Source: Leptasterias polaris
Lineage: Eukaryota; Echinodermata; Asteroidea; Forcipulatida; Asteriidae
DNA length: 64,000 nt
Assembly (NCBI GenBank): GCA_037783415.1
Contig: JAZGTN010000007.1
Location: 5,849,501 to 5,913,500 of the forward strand
Reading direction: 5' to 3'
Every line of letters begins with the position of its first letter. Position 1 is the first letter of the stretch. Below, piece by piece: positions 62,873 through 64,000 of this stretch. Under the pieces are notes generated by a model. It saw nothing but the letters and a program-made list of their open reading frames with translations. It was not told where the DNA came from and searched no databases. A program made the translations under genes and the position numbers.

Positions 62873-64000
62873 TAAGCTCACTCTGCTATAATTAGGTCAT
62901 TGCTTTCTCTTATCATCCGGGCCCAATTTAATAGCTCTGCTTACCATTATGCAAAGATTCAGCGCTTACAGAAGCAGGGTAGTTTACACATCTGTCAAGC
63001 GTATTTCATTTTATTGCATAATGATAAAATACATTATTCGGCGCAGAGACCCCAAGTCATCTGAGCCTTGATGCTTTATTCAAAGCTCAACCTTATAATT
63101 CAATATTGACAGCACCCTCTCGGTCTGGTGGGGCAAATTCTTGTGCTCCGACTGCATGAACCAGCATTGGAGTCACATTAACTCATGTAGGCCTTTATGA
63201 AATATGCTGATGTTAACTACATTGTTGTTTTATAGTTTCAAAAGGGCTAACCAGGCTGCCCAAAACACAAGTTTATGGTTCTATGGAATCCGGACCCGGT
63301 AAAATGTTTTGGGCAAGCTGCCCCTGTTGTGTGAATTGTTAAGTGTTTAATAGAGTCAGGGCGAGCTGCCAAAAAATGAAATTACACTTAAGTACAGCTG
63401 ACTTCTTCCTTTTTAAGGACAGCACTATCAATCTGTTTTCAATCTTGCAACTGTTTTGATGTGATCAACTCCTAAACACATACGTCACTTCATGACAACA
63501 CAAAAGCGAGAAGTGCATACAGACGACAACTCCTAAGAAATGCATCATTAAGATACAGAAAGTAGCACAAATGCAAACTTAGATCCTTCATTGCAACGCA
63601 AAGGTATTACTGCATCAACTAATTTCGACAGCAGAACAAAATAACGACCTTGGCATCAAAGGAAAAACTTGTCGTAACTCTAAAAAACAAATAAAATAAA
63701 ATCGTTATATACGAAACATTTTACAAACTTGGGATTAATATTAAGCATTTTGATAGTATGTGACTATTGCAGTTGTTTATTGGTAGTGTTTATTATATTT
63801 CATATAATGCGACTGTTAATTTGCACAATAGAAGTTGGTAGTAGAGATATATGGCGCATGTACTGTCTACAGTGATACAACTATTTCAAGTGATCAAAGT
63901 GATTTGTTTTTGTAGGACTTAGAAATTAACTTAACGACATTTTTAAACATTATGCCAACTATTGCGAAATGTTGAGAAGGGAATGTGAACAACAGAATGT
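62873..64000. other. downstream flank of gene G, no gene recognised
   Basis: 62873-63120 and 63415-63530 match the flank of F. The intervening part has a small inverted repeat (GCTGCCCAAAACA near 63260 and TGTTTTGGGCAAGC near 63305). From 63530 to the end it is AT-rich with no supportable feature. Confidence 0.45.

Overview
The window reads as non-coding-rich, AT-rich nuclear DNA from a marine invertebrate. I infer an echinoderm, most likely a sea star. The grounds are a cluster of PAN/apple plus fibrinogen-domain lectin genes, LINE (CR1/L2-like), Penelope and piggyBac debris, tRNA-derived SINEs, and short repeats of a kind I associate with echinoderm genomes (for example the GGGCCCAAT..TAGCTCTGCTTA element near 51300 and 62920). 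The species cannot be read from the sequence alone. The only clearly functional genes are five intact, uninterrupted plus-strand reading frames of about 327-337 codons. Each encodes a signal peptide, a four-cysteine PAN/apple-like domain and a C-terminal fibrinogen-related domain (FReD), as in ficolin/tachylectin/FREP-type secreted immune lectins. They lie at 11173-12165 (A), 25870-26853 (C), 42625-43638 (E), 50073-51056 (F) and 61532-62521 (G). Two further copies, B (15415-16398) and D (34861-35844), are full length but each carries one nonsense codon. There is also a decayed 5' remnant (H, about 47200-47550) and a duplicated C-terminal scrap behind G (about 62575-62656). Layout: 1-11000 is gene-poor and repeat-rich (MITEs, SINEs, LINE fragments, low-complexity DNA) with a few exon-like minus-strand segments bounded by splice-type sequences. 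From about 13900 to 60000 the same 7-9 kb intergenic block recurs between lectin genes, at 16399-24750, 26854-33740, 35845-42300 and 53760-59990, with parts at 13885-14720 and 44590-46740. The 24750-33740 and 33741-42000 stretches around C and D look nearly identical, so they are a recent tandem duplication. Insertions can be dated against empty sites inside the window: two LINE pieces in block 1, a piggyBac-type element in block 3, a hairpin element in block 4 and a Penelope piece at 47804-48513. Each block also carries a 'promoter without a gene': the lectin 5' region joined either to a 102-bp tandem repeat with an open frame or to an antisense reverse-transcriptase fragment. Regulation: genes A-E share one kind of 5' region. 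In C and D it contains a perfect RFX-type X-box palindrome followed about 6 bp later by a CRE-like TGACGTAC. Genes F and G share a different, TATA-type promoter with CRE, GC box and TATA in order, and a second orphan copy of it lies at 48962-48995. The blocks are also studded with inverted pairs of a 14-16 bp motif very close to the CTCF core consensus. The picture is a fast-evolving lectin array, diversifying by tandem duplication, gene conversion and point mutation around the ligand loop. The regulatory readings are inference from motif matches only.
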